A DNA stretch of 64,000 nucleotides from Duganella sp. sic0402 (GTDB taxonomy: Bacteria; Pseudomonadota; Gammaproteobacteria; Burkholderiales; Burkholderiaceae_D): the NCBI RefSeq assembly GCF_019219065.1, contig NZ_JAHUWK010000001.1:186001-250000 (forward strand). Direction: 5' to 3'. Shown here one piece after another: positions 33,417-41,587 of the stretch; positions within the stretch are counted from its first letter, which is position 1, and each line of letters begins with the position of its first letter. Below the pieces are notes generated by a model. That model searched no databases and had not been told where the DNA came from. It worked only from the letters and a program-made list of their open reading frames with translations. Both the position numbers and the translations under genes were made by a program.

Positions 33417-33911
33417 ATGAAACGTATCCTGATCTCCCTGGCCCTGGCCGCCACCACCGCAATCGCCCACGCCGACGGCGCGCCGAAATTCTATGCCGAA
33501 GTCGCGCAAGCGCCGACCAATGCGCGCGAAGCGGAAATCGCCGCACTGTTCGACCGCTGGAACGCCGCCCTGGCGACCGGTGATGCCGACAAGGTCACCG
33601 CGCTGTACGCGCCGGATGGCGTGCTGGAGCCGACCGTGTCCAACGAAGTGCGCAGCACGCCGGCCGGCATCCGCGATTATTTCGTCAAGTTCCTGAAGAT
33701 GCAGCCGGTCGGCACCATCAACTATCGCCAGATCCGCCTGCTGGGCGCTGATTCGGCGCTGGACACCGGTGTCTACACCTTCAAGCTGACCAAGGACGGC
33801 AAGTCGCAGAACGTGCAGGCGCGCTATACCTATGTGTACAAAAAGGTCGATGGCGGCTGGAAGATCCTGAATCACCACTCGTCTGCCATGCCGGAAGTGG
33901 CTGCCCAGTAG
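33417..33911 (+). CDS. Exported SnoaL/NTF2-fold protein (DUF4440/SgcJ-like)
   Basis: 164 residues. Signal peptide MKRILISLALAATTAIAHA, then a cone-shaped NTF2-like domain: ALFDRWNAALATGDADKVTA, LYAPDGVLEPTVSNEVR, and GGWKILNHHSSAMPE, which match the SgcJ/EcaC and CaMKII-association-like group. These bind small ligands or catalyse simple reactions; the role is unknown. The ATG at 33417 follows GGAG; the longer frame includes the divergent promoter and was rejected. Divergent from the LuxR operon and sharing its control region. Confidence 0.85.
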   Translation: MKRILISLALAATTAIAHADGAPKFYAEVAQAPTNAREAEIAALFDRWNAALATGDADKVTALYAPDGVLEPTVSNEVRSTPAGIRDYFVKFLKMQPVGTINYRQIRLLGADSALDTGVYTFKLTKDGKSQNVQARYTYVYKKVDGGWKILNHHSSAMPEVAAQ

Positions 33912-33951
33912 CCTTGGGATGCAGGCCGCGCATTGCGCGCGGCCATTGACG

Positions 33952-34242
33952 CTACACGCCGTCGATCAGTTTCAGGCCGCTCCAGGCCAGCGTGCTCACT
34001 TCCACCACCAGTATCGATGGTTCCGGATGCAGGGTGGCCGCCAGGCGGTGGATGGCGTCGCGCACTTCGTTGATCGGCTCATTGCCGCTGTAGCAGTATT
34101 CCCCCAGCGGCAGCAGGTAGCCTTTGCCGTCGTCGGCCTTGATGGCGCCGGCGACATTGTATTTTGCCAACTCGGCGTTCAATTTGTCGTAGGTGTCGGG
34201 CTGGATGTCTGCGTAGGTCACGCGGATGATGTAGTTGACCAT
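33952..34242 (-). CDS. Conserved-looking small cytoplasmic protein of unknown function
   Basis: 96 residues: YIIRVTYADIQPDTYDKLNA, then a central GKGYLLPLGEYCYSG and a C-terminal PEPSILVVEVSTLAWSGLK. The alternating strand/helix make-up suggests a small ferredoxin-like fold. I do not recognise it with certainty. A GAGG box precedes the ATG. A strong two-way terminator lies 36 bases upstream of its start. Confidence 0.7.
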   Translation of the reverse strand: MVNYIIRVTYADIQPDTYDKLNAELAKYNVAGAIKADDGKGYLLPLGEYCYSGNEPINEVRDAIHRLAATLHPEPSILVVEVSTLAWSGLKLIDGV

Positions 34243-34277
34243 GTTAAATCCTCAATGTTGGAATCGCATCATGGCAT

Positions 34278-34304
34278 AAAAAAACGCGCTATAGCGCGTT
34301 TTTT
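34278..34304. terminator. Bidirectional Rho-independent terminator
   Basis: A run of seven A, then CGCGC-TATA-GCGCG, then six T: a near-perfect palindrome that would end transcription on either strand. It lies upstream of the start of the small minus-strand gene, so it cannot serve that gene and may end an unannotated RNA or insulate it. Confidence 0.7.
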
Positions 34305-34331
34305 ATTGTCAAATCCCCCAAGCGCCAAAGA

Positions 34332-34369
34332 CAAAGCCCCGAGCAGGCGGGGAACCTGTCGGGGCTTTG
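34332..34369. other. Strong hairpin, possible part of a small RNA
   Basis: CAAAGCCCCGA (34332-34342) and TCGGGGCTTTG (34359-34369) are perfect 11-base complements, with a further CAGG/CCTG pairing inside. No U-run follows on either strand. The 295-base gap between 34242 and 34538 holds this hairpin and the two-way terminator and no convincing open frame. Confidence 0.4.
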
Positions 34370-34537
34370 CGTCAATTGGCGGAGAAAGCACGTTTGACTG
34401 AGTGCGATGATAAACAGGCTTTCTTAAAATTGCCTTAGTAACTATCTTGCAAGCTGATGCTTTTGGTGGAGGGCCGGATGGTGTAGCATGCTGAACGGCG
34501 CTCGGGCAGGGCCCGCGCCGGGAATCCGAGGATAGAT

Positions 34538-35380
34538 ATGCAAATCAAAATTAATGACACGCTGCGCGCTTACATCGAGCCGCTGACCGAAAGTGAATAC
34601 CAGGCGCTGGAGCGCAGCATCCTGACCGAAGGCTGCCGCGACGCGCTGGTGCTGTGGGAAGACGTACTGGTAGATGGACATAACCGCTATCAGATCTGCC
34701 AGGAGCACGGTGTACCGTTCAAGGCGATTGAGAACACCAGCTTCCGCAGCCTGGAAGACGTCAAGCTGTGGATGATTGATAACAATCTGGGCCGCCGCAG
34801 CATTTCCGACTACCAGCGCGGCGTGCTGGCGCTGCGCAAGAAAGAAATCATGACGGCGCGCGCGCTGGAACTGGCGGCCGAAGCCGCCGCCGAAGACGCC
34901 AAGATCGCACCGCCGGAAGATGGCGACGCGCCGTCCAAGAAGCCAGCCGCCATGCCGCTGGCGTCGCGCGAGGACATCGCCCGCGCCGCGCGCCTGAGCA
35001 GCGCGACCATCGGCCAGATCGAAAAAATCCAGAAGACGGCCACGCCGGAGCTGGTGGAGGCGGTGCGCGCCGGCACCATCTCGATCAATGCTGCCGCGAC
35101 CGTGGCGTCGCTGCCGGAAGAGGTGCAACTGGCGGCGGTTGCTGGTGGCAAGAAGGAGCTGCAAAAAGCGGCCAAGGAAGTGCGCGATTTGCGCGCGGCT
35201 TCGCGTCCGGCCAAGGAGCCAAAAGAGTCGAAAGCCGCGCCAGCGGTGGATTATGGCGATATTCCGATGGATGTGCAGGAACTGCGCTCCGAAAACGCCG
35301 CACTGCGTGAGAAGAACGCGGCGCTGCTGGAAGAGATCACGGTGCTTCAGCGCCGGCTTTCCGAATTGACCAGCGCCTGA
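34538..35380 (+). CDS. ParB/Srx-fold domain protein with coiled-coil tail
   Basis: 280 residues. The N-terminal ParB-like nuclease/CTPase fold has the VDGHNRYQIC box and a following helical part (IDNNLGRRSISDYQRGVLAL). A middle helix-turn-helix-like region (SREDIARAARLSSATIGQIE) and then EVRDLRAAS lead to a leucine-zipper-like tail (LRSENAALREKNAALLEEIT). It resembles plasmid or integron ParB-domain proteins more than the chromosomal ParB beside parA, and no parA is near. A GAGGAT box precedes the ATG. It may bind DNA; function otherwise unknown. Confidence 0.8.
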   Translation: MQIKINDTLRAYIEPLTESEYQALERSILTEGCRDALVLWEDVLVDGHNRYQICQEHGVPFKAIENTSFRSLEDVKLWMIDNNLGRRSISDYQRGVLALRKKEIMTARALELAAEAAAEDAKIAPPEDGDAPSKKPAAMPLASREDIARAARLSSATIGQIEKIQKTATPELVEAVRAGTISINAAATVASLPEEVQLAAVAGGKKELQKAAKEVRDLRAASRPAKEPKESKAAPAVDYGDIPMDVQELRSENAALREKNAALLEEITVLQRRLSELTSA

Positions 35381-35394
35381 TTATTGGAGATTTT

Positions 35395-37614
35395 ATGCAG
35401 CGACTGCATGCGCCCTTCGCGTTGACTTGTTTTGTTTCAGTAAGCGCGGCGCTTGCGGCGCCCGTGGCCCCGGTCAAGGCTGCGGCCAGCGAGGAGGCGC
35501 GGCTGCAAGCCGCTGCCAAGCGCGTCACCATCCTGCGGGATAAATGGGGCATTCCCCATATCTACGGCAAAACCGACGCCGACGCGGTGTTCGGGCTGGT
35601 CTACGCGCAGGCGGAGGACGACTTCCGCCGCGTGGAGCTGAACTTCATCAACGCCATGGGACGGCTGGCCGAAGTGGAGGGCGAGGCGGAGCTGTATAAA
35701 GACCTGCGCATGAAGCTGTTCATCAATCCGGAAGAGCTTCAGCGCCAGTATGCGCTCGCGCCGGCTTGGCTGAAAAAGCTGATGAACGCGTGGGCCGATG
35801 GACTTAACTTTTACCTGCAAACGCATCCTGAAGTGAAGCCCGCGCTGCTGACGCGCTTTGAACCCTGGATGGCGCTCAGCTTCAGCGAAGGCAGCATCGG
35901 CGGCGATATCGAAACCATCGACATCAAGCAGTTGCAAGCGCTGTACGAGGGCGGCGCCAAGCTACCCTTGATGCCGCCGGTGCTGATGTCGTCCGGCGAC
36001 GGCGTCGATCTGGACAAGGAGCCGGGCGGCTCCAACGGTTTTGCGATCGCCCCCGCGCTGACCCGCAACAAGCGCGCGCTGCTGATGATCAATCCGCACA
36101 CCTCGTTTTACTTCCGTCCCGAAGTACAGGTGCAAAGCCAGGAAGGCCTGAATGCCTACGGCGCTGTGACCTGGGGCCAGTTCTTCGTCTATCAGGGCTT
36201 TAATGACCGCATCGGCTGGATGCATACCTCCGGCGGTGGCGACGTGATCGACGAGTATCTGGAAACCATCTCGGAAAAGGATGGCCAGTTCTTCTACCAG
36301 TACGGCAGCGAACAGCGGCCGCTGAAGGCGGTTGATATCGCGCTGCCGTACAAGACGGCGAGCGGCACGGCCAGCAAGACGGTGCGCGTCTACTACAGCC
36401 ACCACGGCCCGATCATCCGCGCCAAGGATGGCAAATGGGTGGCTGTACGCCTGATGAACGAGCCGCTGAAGGCGCTGATGCAGTCCTTCATCCGCACCAA
36501 GGCGCGCAACTACAAGCAGTTCTACAAGTCGATGGAGTTGCGCACCAACTCGTCGAATAACACGGTGTATGCGGACGCCGACGGCAATATCGCTTACTTC
36601 CACGGGAACTTCATCCCGCGCCGCGATCCGCAGTTCGACTGGAAGCATCCAGTCGATGGCAGCAATCCGGCCACCGAGTGGCAAGGCCTGCATGAAGTCA
36701 AAGAGACGATCACGCTTTTCAATCCGAAGAATGGCTGGATACAGAACACCAATAACTGGCCATACACGGCCGCCGGCGCGTACAGCCCGAAAGTGAAGGA
36801 CTATCCGGCGTATATGTCGGTGTTCCCCGAGAACCCGCGCGGCATCCACGCCGTACGCGTGCTGGAGAATAAAAAAGACTTCACCATCGACAGCCTGATC
36901 GCCGCGTCCTACGATACCCAGCTGCCAGCGTTTGAATCGCTGCTGCCACAGCTGTTTGCCGCCTACGATGCGCTGCCGGAAAACGACGCGCGCAAGACTG
37001 CGCTCGCGCCGCAGATCGAAGCCTTGCACGAGTGGGATATGCGCTATTCGCTGGAGTCGACCAGCACCTCGCTGGCGGTCTTCTGGGCGCAGGATTTGTG
37101 GAACACCTGGCAGCCGGCTGCCAAGGCCAGGGAAGTGCCGGTGCTGGACTACATCCAGGCCGCGCTGACGCCGCTCCAGCGCCTCGAAGCGCTGGAGCGC
37201 GCTGTCGCCAGGCTGAATGCCGATTTCGGCAACTGGCTAACGCCGTGGGGCGAAATCAACCGCTTCCAGCGCCTGACCGGCGACATCGTCCAGCCGTTTG
37301 ACGACAGCAAGCCTAGCCTGCCGGTGGCTTTTGCTTCGGCCAACTGGGGATCGCTGGCGGCCTACGGCATGACCTCCAAACAGAAAACCAAGCGCATCTA
37401 CGGTGAACGCGGCAACAGCTTCGTGGCGGCGGTGGAGTTTGGGCCGCGCATCAAGGCGCGCAGCATCCTGGCCGGTGGACAGAGCGGCAATCCGGCCTCG
37501 CCGCACTTCAATGACCAGGCAGCGATGTATGCGCGCGGCGAATTCAAGGACGTGTTGTTCTACAAGGCCGATGTGGAGAAAAACCTGGAGCGCCGCTACC
37601 ATCCAGGCGAATAA
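35395..37614 (+). CDS. Penicillin-acylase-family N-terminal-nucleophile hydrolase
   Basis: 739 residues with a signal peptide. Family features in order: VTILRDKWGIPHIYGKTDAD (alpha chain start), FGLVYAQAEDDFRR, the autocleavage site PGG-SNGFAIAP with Ser213 as the new N-terminal nucleophile, then LLMINPHTSF, NSSNNTVYADADGNIAYFHG and NWGSLAAYG. These periplasmic enzymes cleave amides; members include penicillin G acylase, cephalosporin acylase and acyl-homoserine-lactone acylases of the PvdQ/QuiP type. The substrate cannot be told by eye; quorum-signal cleavage is plausible. It follows the ParB-domain gene by 14 bases. Confidence 0.93.
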   Translation: MQRLHAPFALTCFVSVSAALAAPVAPVKAAASEEARLQAAAKRVTILRDKWGIPHIYGKTDADAVFGLVYAQAEDDFRRVELNFINAMGRLAEVEGEAELYKDLRMKLFINPEELQRQYALAPAWLKKLMNAWADGLNFYLQTHPEVKPALLTRFEPWMALSFSEGSIGGDIETIDIKQLQALYEGGAKLPLMPPVLMSSGDGVDLDKEPGGSNGFAIAPALTRNKRALLMINPHTSFYFRPEVQVQSQEGLNAYGAVTWGQFFVYQGFNDRIGWMHTSGGGDVIDEYLETISEKDGQFFYQYGSEQRPLKAVDIALPYKTASGTASKTVRVYYSHHGPIIRAKDGKWVAVRLMNEPLKALMQSFIRTKARNYKQFYKSMELRTNSSNNTVYADADGNIAYFHGNFIPRRDPQFDWKHPVDGSNPATEWQGLHEVKETITLFNPKNGWIQNTNNWPYTAAGAYSPKVKDYPAYMSVFPENPRGIHAVRVLENKKDFTIDSLIAASYDTQLPAFESLLPQLFAAYDALPENDARKTALAPQIEALHEWDMRYSLESTSTSLAVFWAQDLWNTWQPAAKAREVPVLDYIQAALTPLQRLEALERAVARLNADFGNWLTPWGEINRFQRLTGDIVQPFDDSKPSLPVAFASANWGSLAAYGMTSKQKTKRIYGERGNSFVAAVEFGPRIKARSILAGGQSGNPASPHFNDQAAMYARGEFKDVLFYKADVEKNLERRYHPGE

Positions 37615-37617
37615 GCC

Positions 37618-38646
37618 TTACTCGGTGTCGCGCGCGCCCTTGCGGTAGTCGGTGGGACTGCTGCCGGTCCACTGCTTGAAGGCGCGGCAGAATACGGCGG
37701 AGTTGGAGAAGCCCAGATCCAGCGCCAGCGCGGCCACGCTGTCGTTGGAGTGGGTCAACCGGTGCACGGCGATGTCGCGCCGCAGTTCGTCCTTCACGCG
37801 CTGGAAGGCCGTGCCTTCTTCCGCAAATTTGCGGGTCAGGTTGCGCACCGAGACATGCAGCGCTTCTGCCAGTTCCTGAATGGCGACTGGTTCAATGATG
37901 CGCGGCTCCAGAAACGCGCGCGTCTTCGCCGCCAGCGACGCGCGGTTCACCGCCGCAAACGTCCAGTCCTCGGGCGCCCGCTTGAGAAATCCCCACAACT
38001 GATGCTTCTCGCGCTGGAAGGTGGAAGCGCAGTCCTTCTCGTCAAGGCAGATGCTGGTGTCGGCCGCATCGAAACTCACCCCGCCAGGAAACAGGAAAAC
38101 GTAGTCCTGCACATAGCGCGGCCGCGCGAAGCAGAACGCCACCTTGTGCACGGCGATTTCCCGGCCCAGCAGCCATGAGCTGACGCCATGGACCAGCTTC
38201 ATCATCAAGCCATGCCCCAGCGGATTGGCTACAGCACCGGGTGCGCGTGCAACCAATGACAGCCGGATCACACCTTCCTTGCGCGCCATGTGCAGGCGGT
38301 AGTCATCCAGCAGCAGATTCCAGAAACGCACGAATCGGTTCAGCGCGACCATGATGGTTGGCGTGTCGAGCAGGCTCAACATCAGGTATTTCAGCGTGCC
38401 GCTGCGGATGGGGCGTGACCATAAACCCAGCATTTCATCGTCCAGCTGCGCGGCCACCGCCTTGTATAGCGCCACGTACTGGCGGCGGGTGATGCGTGCG
38501 TCCGGCTGCGCCAGCAGGGAAGCTGGAATGCCGGCACCGGCAAGGGTGTCGATCAGCACTTGCTGGCTCTGGCTGGCGCGCATAAACGCCAGCATCTCTT
38601 GTGCAAAATGCACGGAGACGGTTTCTGAGGTTGGCGCGTTATGCAT
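37618..38646 (-). CDS. AraC-family transcriptional regulator (OruR/ArgR-type)
   Basis: 342 residues. N-terminal ligand domain of the arabinose-binding-like type found in OruR regulators (TLAGAGIPASLLAQPDARIT, LRSGTLKYLM as SGTLKYLMLS) and a C-terminal AraC double helix-turn-helix (VAALALDLGFSNSAVFCRAF followed by GSSPTDYRKGA). It ends three bases after the acylase stop (convergent) and is divergent from the fabF paralogue across about 110 bases, so the ketosynthase or the acylase is its likely target. Confidence 0.9.
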   Translation of the reverse strand: MHNAPTSETVSVHFAQEMLAFMRASQSQQVLIDTLAGAGIPASLLAQPDARITRRQYVALYKAVAAQLDDEMLGLWSRPIRSGTLKYLMLSLLDTPTIMVALNRFVRFWNLLLDDYRLHMARKEGVIRLSLVARAPGAVANPLGHGLMMKLVHGVSSWLLGREIAVHKVAFCFARPRYVQDYVFLFPGGVSFDAADTSICLDEKDCASTFQREKHQLWGFLKRAPEDWTFAAVNRASLAAKTRAFLEPRIIEPVAIQELAEALHVSVRNLTRKFAEEGTAFQRVKDELRRDIAVHRLTHSNDSVAALALDLGFSNSAVFCRAFKQWTGSSPTDYRKGARDTE

Positions 38647-38756
38647 ATATTTTGGCCGGAAAAGTGAGGTATTCGCTTCAATGAATGACTATACTGCGTG
38701 CCGTTATGGCGTGTTTTGCCTATTTTTGCATGGCTAATCTGATGGAGCAAGGTGTG

Positions 38757-39998
38757 ATGAGCAAACGTATAGTCGTTACCGGCATGGGCATCGTGTCGCC
38801 GTTGGGGATGGGCCGTGAGACGGTTTGGCAGCGGCTGCTGGCCGGCCAGTCCGGCATTACCCGCCTGGATGACGAGTTCACGGCCGATCTGGCCTGCAAA
38901 GTGGGCGGCATGGTGCCGGACTTCGATCCCGCAGTGGCGGCAGAGCCCAAAGATCAGAAAAAGATGGACCGCTTCGCGTTGTTTGCACTGGCGGCGGCGC
39001 AGGAAGCGCTGGACCAGGCAGGCTGGCATCCGGCCACTGAAGATGAGCGGCTGCGCACGGCCACCATCGTCGCTTCCGGTATCGGTGGCTTTGGCGCGGT
39101 GGCGGAGGCAGTGCGAACCACGGACGGACGCGGCCCGCGCCGGCTGTCGCCGTTCACCGTGCCGGGCTTCCTGGCCAATATGGCGGCCAGCCAGATCTCG
39201 ATCCGCCACGGTTTGCGTGGCCCGCTGGGCGCGCCAATCACCGCTTGCGCCGCCGGTGCGCAGGCTATCGGTGACGCTGCGCGACTGATACGCTCCGGCG
39301 AAGCCGAGATCGCCGTGTGCGGCGGCGCCGAGGCTTGTGTTGATCGCGTCAGCCTGGGGTCATTCGCAGCGATGCGCGCGCTGTCCTCCGGCTTTAATGA
39401 TGCTCCGGAGACGGCATCGCGTCCCTTTGATCAGGGCCACGACGGCTTTGTGATGGGCGAGGGCGCCGGCATCCTGGTGATAGAGGAACTGGAGCATGCG
39501 CTACGTCGCGGCGCAGTGCCAATCGCGGAACTGGTGGGCTACGGCACCACCGCCGATGCCCATCACCTGACTGCGCCACTTGACGACGGTGCGGGCGGCC
39601 GCCGCGCGATGGAATTGGCGCTCCGCCAGGCGGGCGTGCCTGCCACGGCCGTTGGCCACCTGAACGCGCACGCCACGTCGACCCCGGTGGGTGATGCCTG
39701 CGAACTGGCAGCGATCCGCGCGCTGTTTGGCGAGCACAGTCCCGCCATTTCGGCCACCAAGTCGGCGACGGGGCATTTGCTGGGCGCTGCGGGCGGCGTG
39801 GAGGCGATCTTCACGATTCAGGCCTTGCGCGACCAGCTGGCGCCGCCCACGCTGAACCTGAGCGAACCAGTGGCCGAAGCGGCCGGGTTGGATATCGTCG
39901 CCGGCGCACCGCGTCCTTTGCAGACCGAGTATGCGCTGTCGAATGGATTCGGATTTGGCGGCGTCAACGCCAGCCTGTTGTTCCGCCGCTGGCAGTAA
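38757..39998 (+). CDS. fabF: Beta-ketoacyl-ACP synthase II (FabF) paralogue
   Basis: 413 residues from MSKRIVVTGMG. The decarboxylating-condensing triad is complete: Cys164 in ITACAAGAQA, His305 in NAHATSTPVGD, His340 in KSATGHLLGAAGG. It would elongate acyl-ACP with malonyl-ACP. It stands alone, away from acpP and fabG, and beside an AraC regulator, so it is more likely an accessory or inducible copy than the housekeeping one. The start at 38757 was chosen over an earlier in-frame ATG because it begins the conserved strand; GGAG lies upstream. Confidence 0.92.
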   Translation: MSKRIVVTGMGIVSPLGMGRETVWQRLLAGQSGITRLDDEFTADLACKVGGMVPDFDPAVAAEPKDQKKMDRFALFALAAAQEALDQAGWHPATEDERLRTATIVASGIGGFGAVAEAVRTTDGRGPRRLSPFTVPGFLANMAASQISIRHGLRGPLGAPITACAAGAQAIGDAARLIRSGEAEIAVCGGAEACVDRVSLGSFAAMRALSSGFNDAPETASRPFDQGHDGFVMGEGAGILVIEELEHALRRGAVPIAELVGYGTTADAHHLTAPLDDGAGGRRAMELALRQAGVPATAVGHLNAHATSTPVGDACELAAIRALFGEHSPAISATKSATGHLLGAAGGVEAIFTIQALRDQLAPPTLNLSEPVAEAAGLDIVAGAPRPLQTEYALSNGFGFGGVNASLLFRRWQ

Positions 39999-40385
39999 TC
40001 AGGGCTGCGGGTAGACCAGTGGCTCGGCGGGTTCCGCTTCGTCGAGCCGCACCCATTGCAGGTTGTCGATACGGTTGTTGCGCACATTGCCATCGCGATG
40101 GCGCACCACCGGCAGCTTGTTTGGGTTGGGCAGGAATACCTCGGCCACCAGGTCGTGCACATAGAACTCGCCCTCGCGCGTGCCGCCGCGCAGCTTGACC
40201 TTCAGGCCCTCCGGATACAGCGTGGGTTTCAGCACGCTGACCTTGGAACCGGCGGACAGCATCACCCGGCCGTCTTTCGATACCTTGTAATAGTCGCTGC
40301 CGGCCACCGGCTTGGCGCCGGCGACCAGAATCGAGTACGCGAAGCCAAGGCCCAGCACCATGGCGATGATAATGAGATAGATCAT
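39999..40385 (-). CDS. Membrane-anchored HNH_3-like domain protein
   Basis: 128 residues. An N-terminal hydrophobic helix (IYLIIIAMVLGLGFAYSILV) is followed by a NUMOD4-like strand region and an HNH_3-type motif, VHDLVAEVFLPNPNKLPVV with RHRDGNVRNNRIDNLQWV after it. In phage homing endonucleases this segment reads N-H-I-D-G-N-x-x-N-N; here the Asn-His is Arg-His but His, Asp, Gly and both Asn remain. A membrane anchor on such a domain is unusual. Function unknown; possibly envelope-linked nuclease or a domesticated, non-catalytic binding domain. Confidence 0.7.
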   Translation of the reverse strand: MIYLIIIAMVLGLGFAYSILVAGAKPVAGSDYYKVSKDGRVMLSAGSKVSVLKPTLYPEGLKVKLRGGTREGEFYVHDLVAEVFLPNPNKLPVVRHRDGNVRNNRIDNLQWVRLDEAEPAEPLVYPQP

Positions 40386-40402
40386 GGGCAGAATAGTAGC
40401 AG

Positions 40403-41587
40403 CTAAATAGCGTCCAGCGAACGGCGAATATCGGCCTTTAAATCCCCTATATCTTCAATTCCGACGGATAGCCGTATCAGTCCGTCGCCGATGCCCAGCG
40501 CCGCCCGTTGCGCGGCCGGGATGCTGGCGTGGGTCATCAGCGCAGGATGTTCGATCAGGCTTTCGACGCCGCCCAGGCTCTCTGCCAGCGCGAATACTTC
40601 GCAGGATTCGAGGAAGCGGCGCGCACCCGGCAGGTCGGTGGCCAGGTCGATCGAGATGATGCCGCCGAAGCCCTGCATCTGCCGTTTCGCCAGCGCGTGC
40701 TGCGGGTGCGATTCCAGGCCGGGGTAGTAGACCTTGCGTACTTCCTTTTGCTGCTCCAGCCAGCGCGCCAGTTCCAGTGCGCTGGCGCAGTGCCGTTCCA
40801 TGCGGATCGCCAGCGTCTTCACGCCGCGCAGCGCCAGGAAGCTGTCGAACGGACCGGCGATGGCGCCCACGGAGTTCTGCAGGAAGGCCAGCTGCTCGCG
40901 CCATTCCTGTTGCCGCTCCTCGCCGCCGACCACGGCGATGCCGCCGATGATGTCCGAGTGGCCATTCAGATACTTGGTGGCCGAGTGCACCACGATGTCG
41001 AAGCCATGTTCCAGCGGACGCTGGACGATGGGGCTGGCGAAGGTGTTGTCCGCCACCGCGATGACACCGCGCTCGCGGCAGATGTGTGCGATCGCCTGTA
41101 AATCCGCCAGCTTGAGCATGGGATTGGTCGGCGTTTCAACCCACACCATTTTGGTTTCCGGCTTGATGGCGGCCAGCAGGTTTTCCGGCCTGGTCAGGTC
41201 GACGTAGCTGAAATCGTGGCCGGCGCTGCGGCGGCGCACGCGCTCGAACAGGCGGTAGGTGCCGCCATACATGTCGTCGCCGGCGATGATGTGCGAGCCG
41301 GCGTCGGCCAGTTCCAGCACCGTCGATATCGCCGCCAGGCCGGAGGCGAAGGCAAAACCTTGCGCGCCGCTCTCCAGGTCGGCCACGCAGCGTTCCAGCG
41401 CCCAGCGGGTCGGGTTGTGCGAGCGGCCGTAGTCCAGGCCTTTGTGCACGCCGGGGCTGTCCTGCACGAAGGTGGATGTGGCGTAAATCGGCGGCATGAT
41501 GGCGCCGGTGGACGGGTCCGGCGATTGGCCGGCGTGGATGACGCGCGTGGCCAGCGCGGCTTTGGCTTTGTCGTCAGGTCGATTCAA
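40403..41587 (-). CDS. Cystathionine gamma-synthase / gamma-lyase type PLP enzyme
   Basis: 394 residues of the Cys/Met-metabolism PLP family. Features: TGAIMPPIYATSTF, DYGRSHNPTRWALE, GGTYRLFE, VWVETPTNPMLKL, the PLP lysine in HSATKYLNGHSD, and GGVESLIEHPALMTHA. The start is a TTG at 41587 overlapping the beta-synthase stop (TTGA), which explains why a longer, wrong frame is open upstream. Paired with cystathionine beta-synthase it would most likely act as cystathionine gamma-lyase/synthase in homocysteine-to-cysteine transfer. Confidence 0.92.
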   Translation of the reverse strand: MNRPDDKAKAALATRVIHAGQSPDPSTGAIMPPIYATSTFVQDSPGVHKGLDYGRSHNPTRWALERCVADLESGAQGFAFASGLAAISTVLELADAGSHIIAGDDMYGGTYRLFERVRRRSAGHDFSYVDLTRPENLLAAIKPETKMVWVETPTNPMLKLADLQAIAHICRERGVIAVADNTFASPIVQRPLEHGFDIVVHSATKYLNGHSDIIGGIAVVGGEERQQEWREQLAFLQNSVGAIAGPFDSFLALRGVKTLAIRMERHCASALELARWLEQQKEVRKVYYPGLESHPQHALAKRQMQGFGGIISIDLATDLPGARRFLESCEVFALAESLGGVESLIEHPALMTHASIPAAQRAALGIGDGLIRLSVGIEDIGDLKADIRRSLDAI

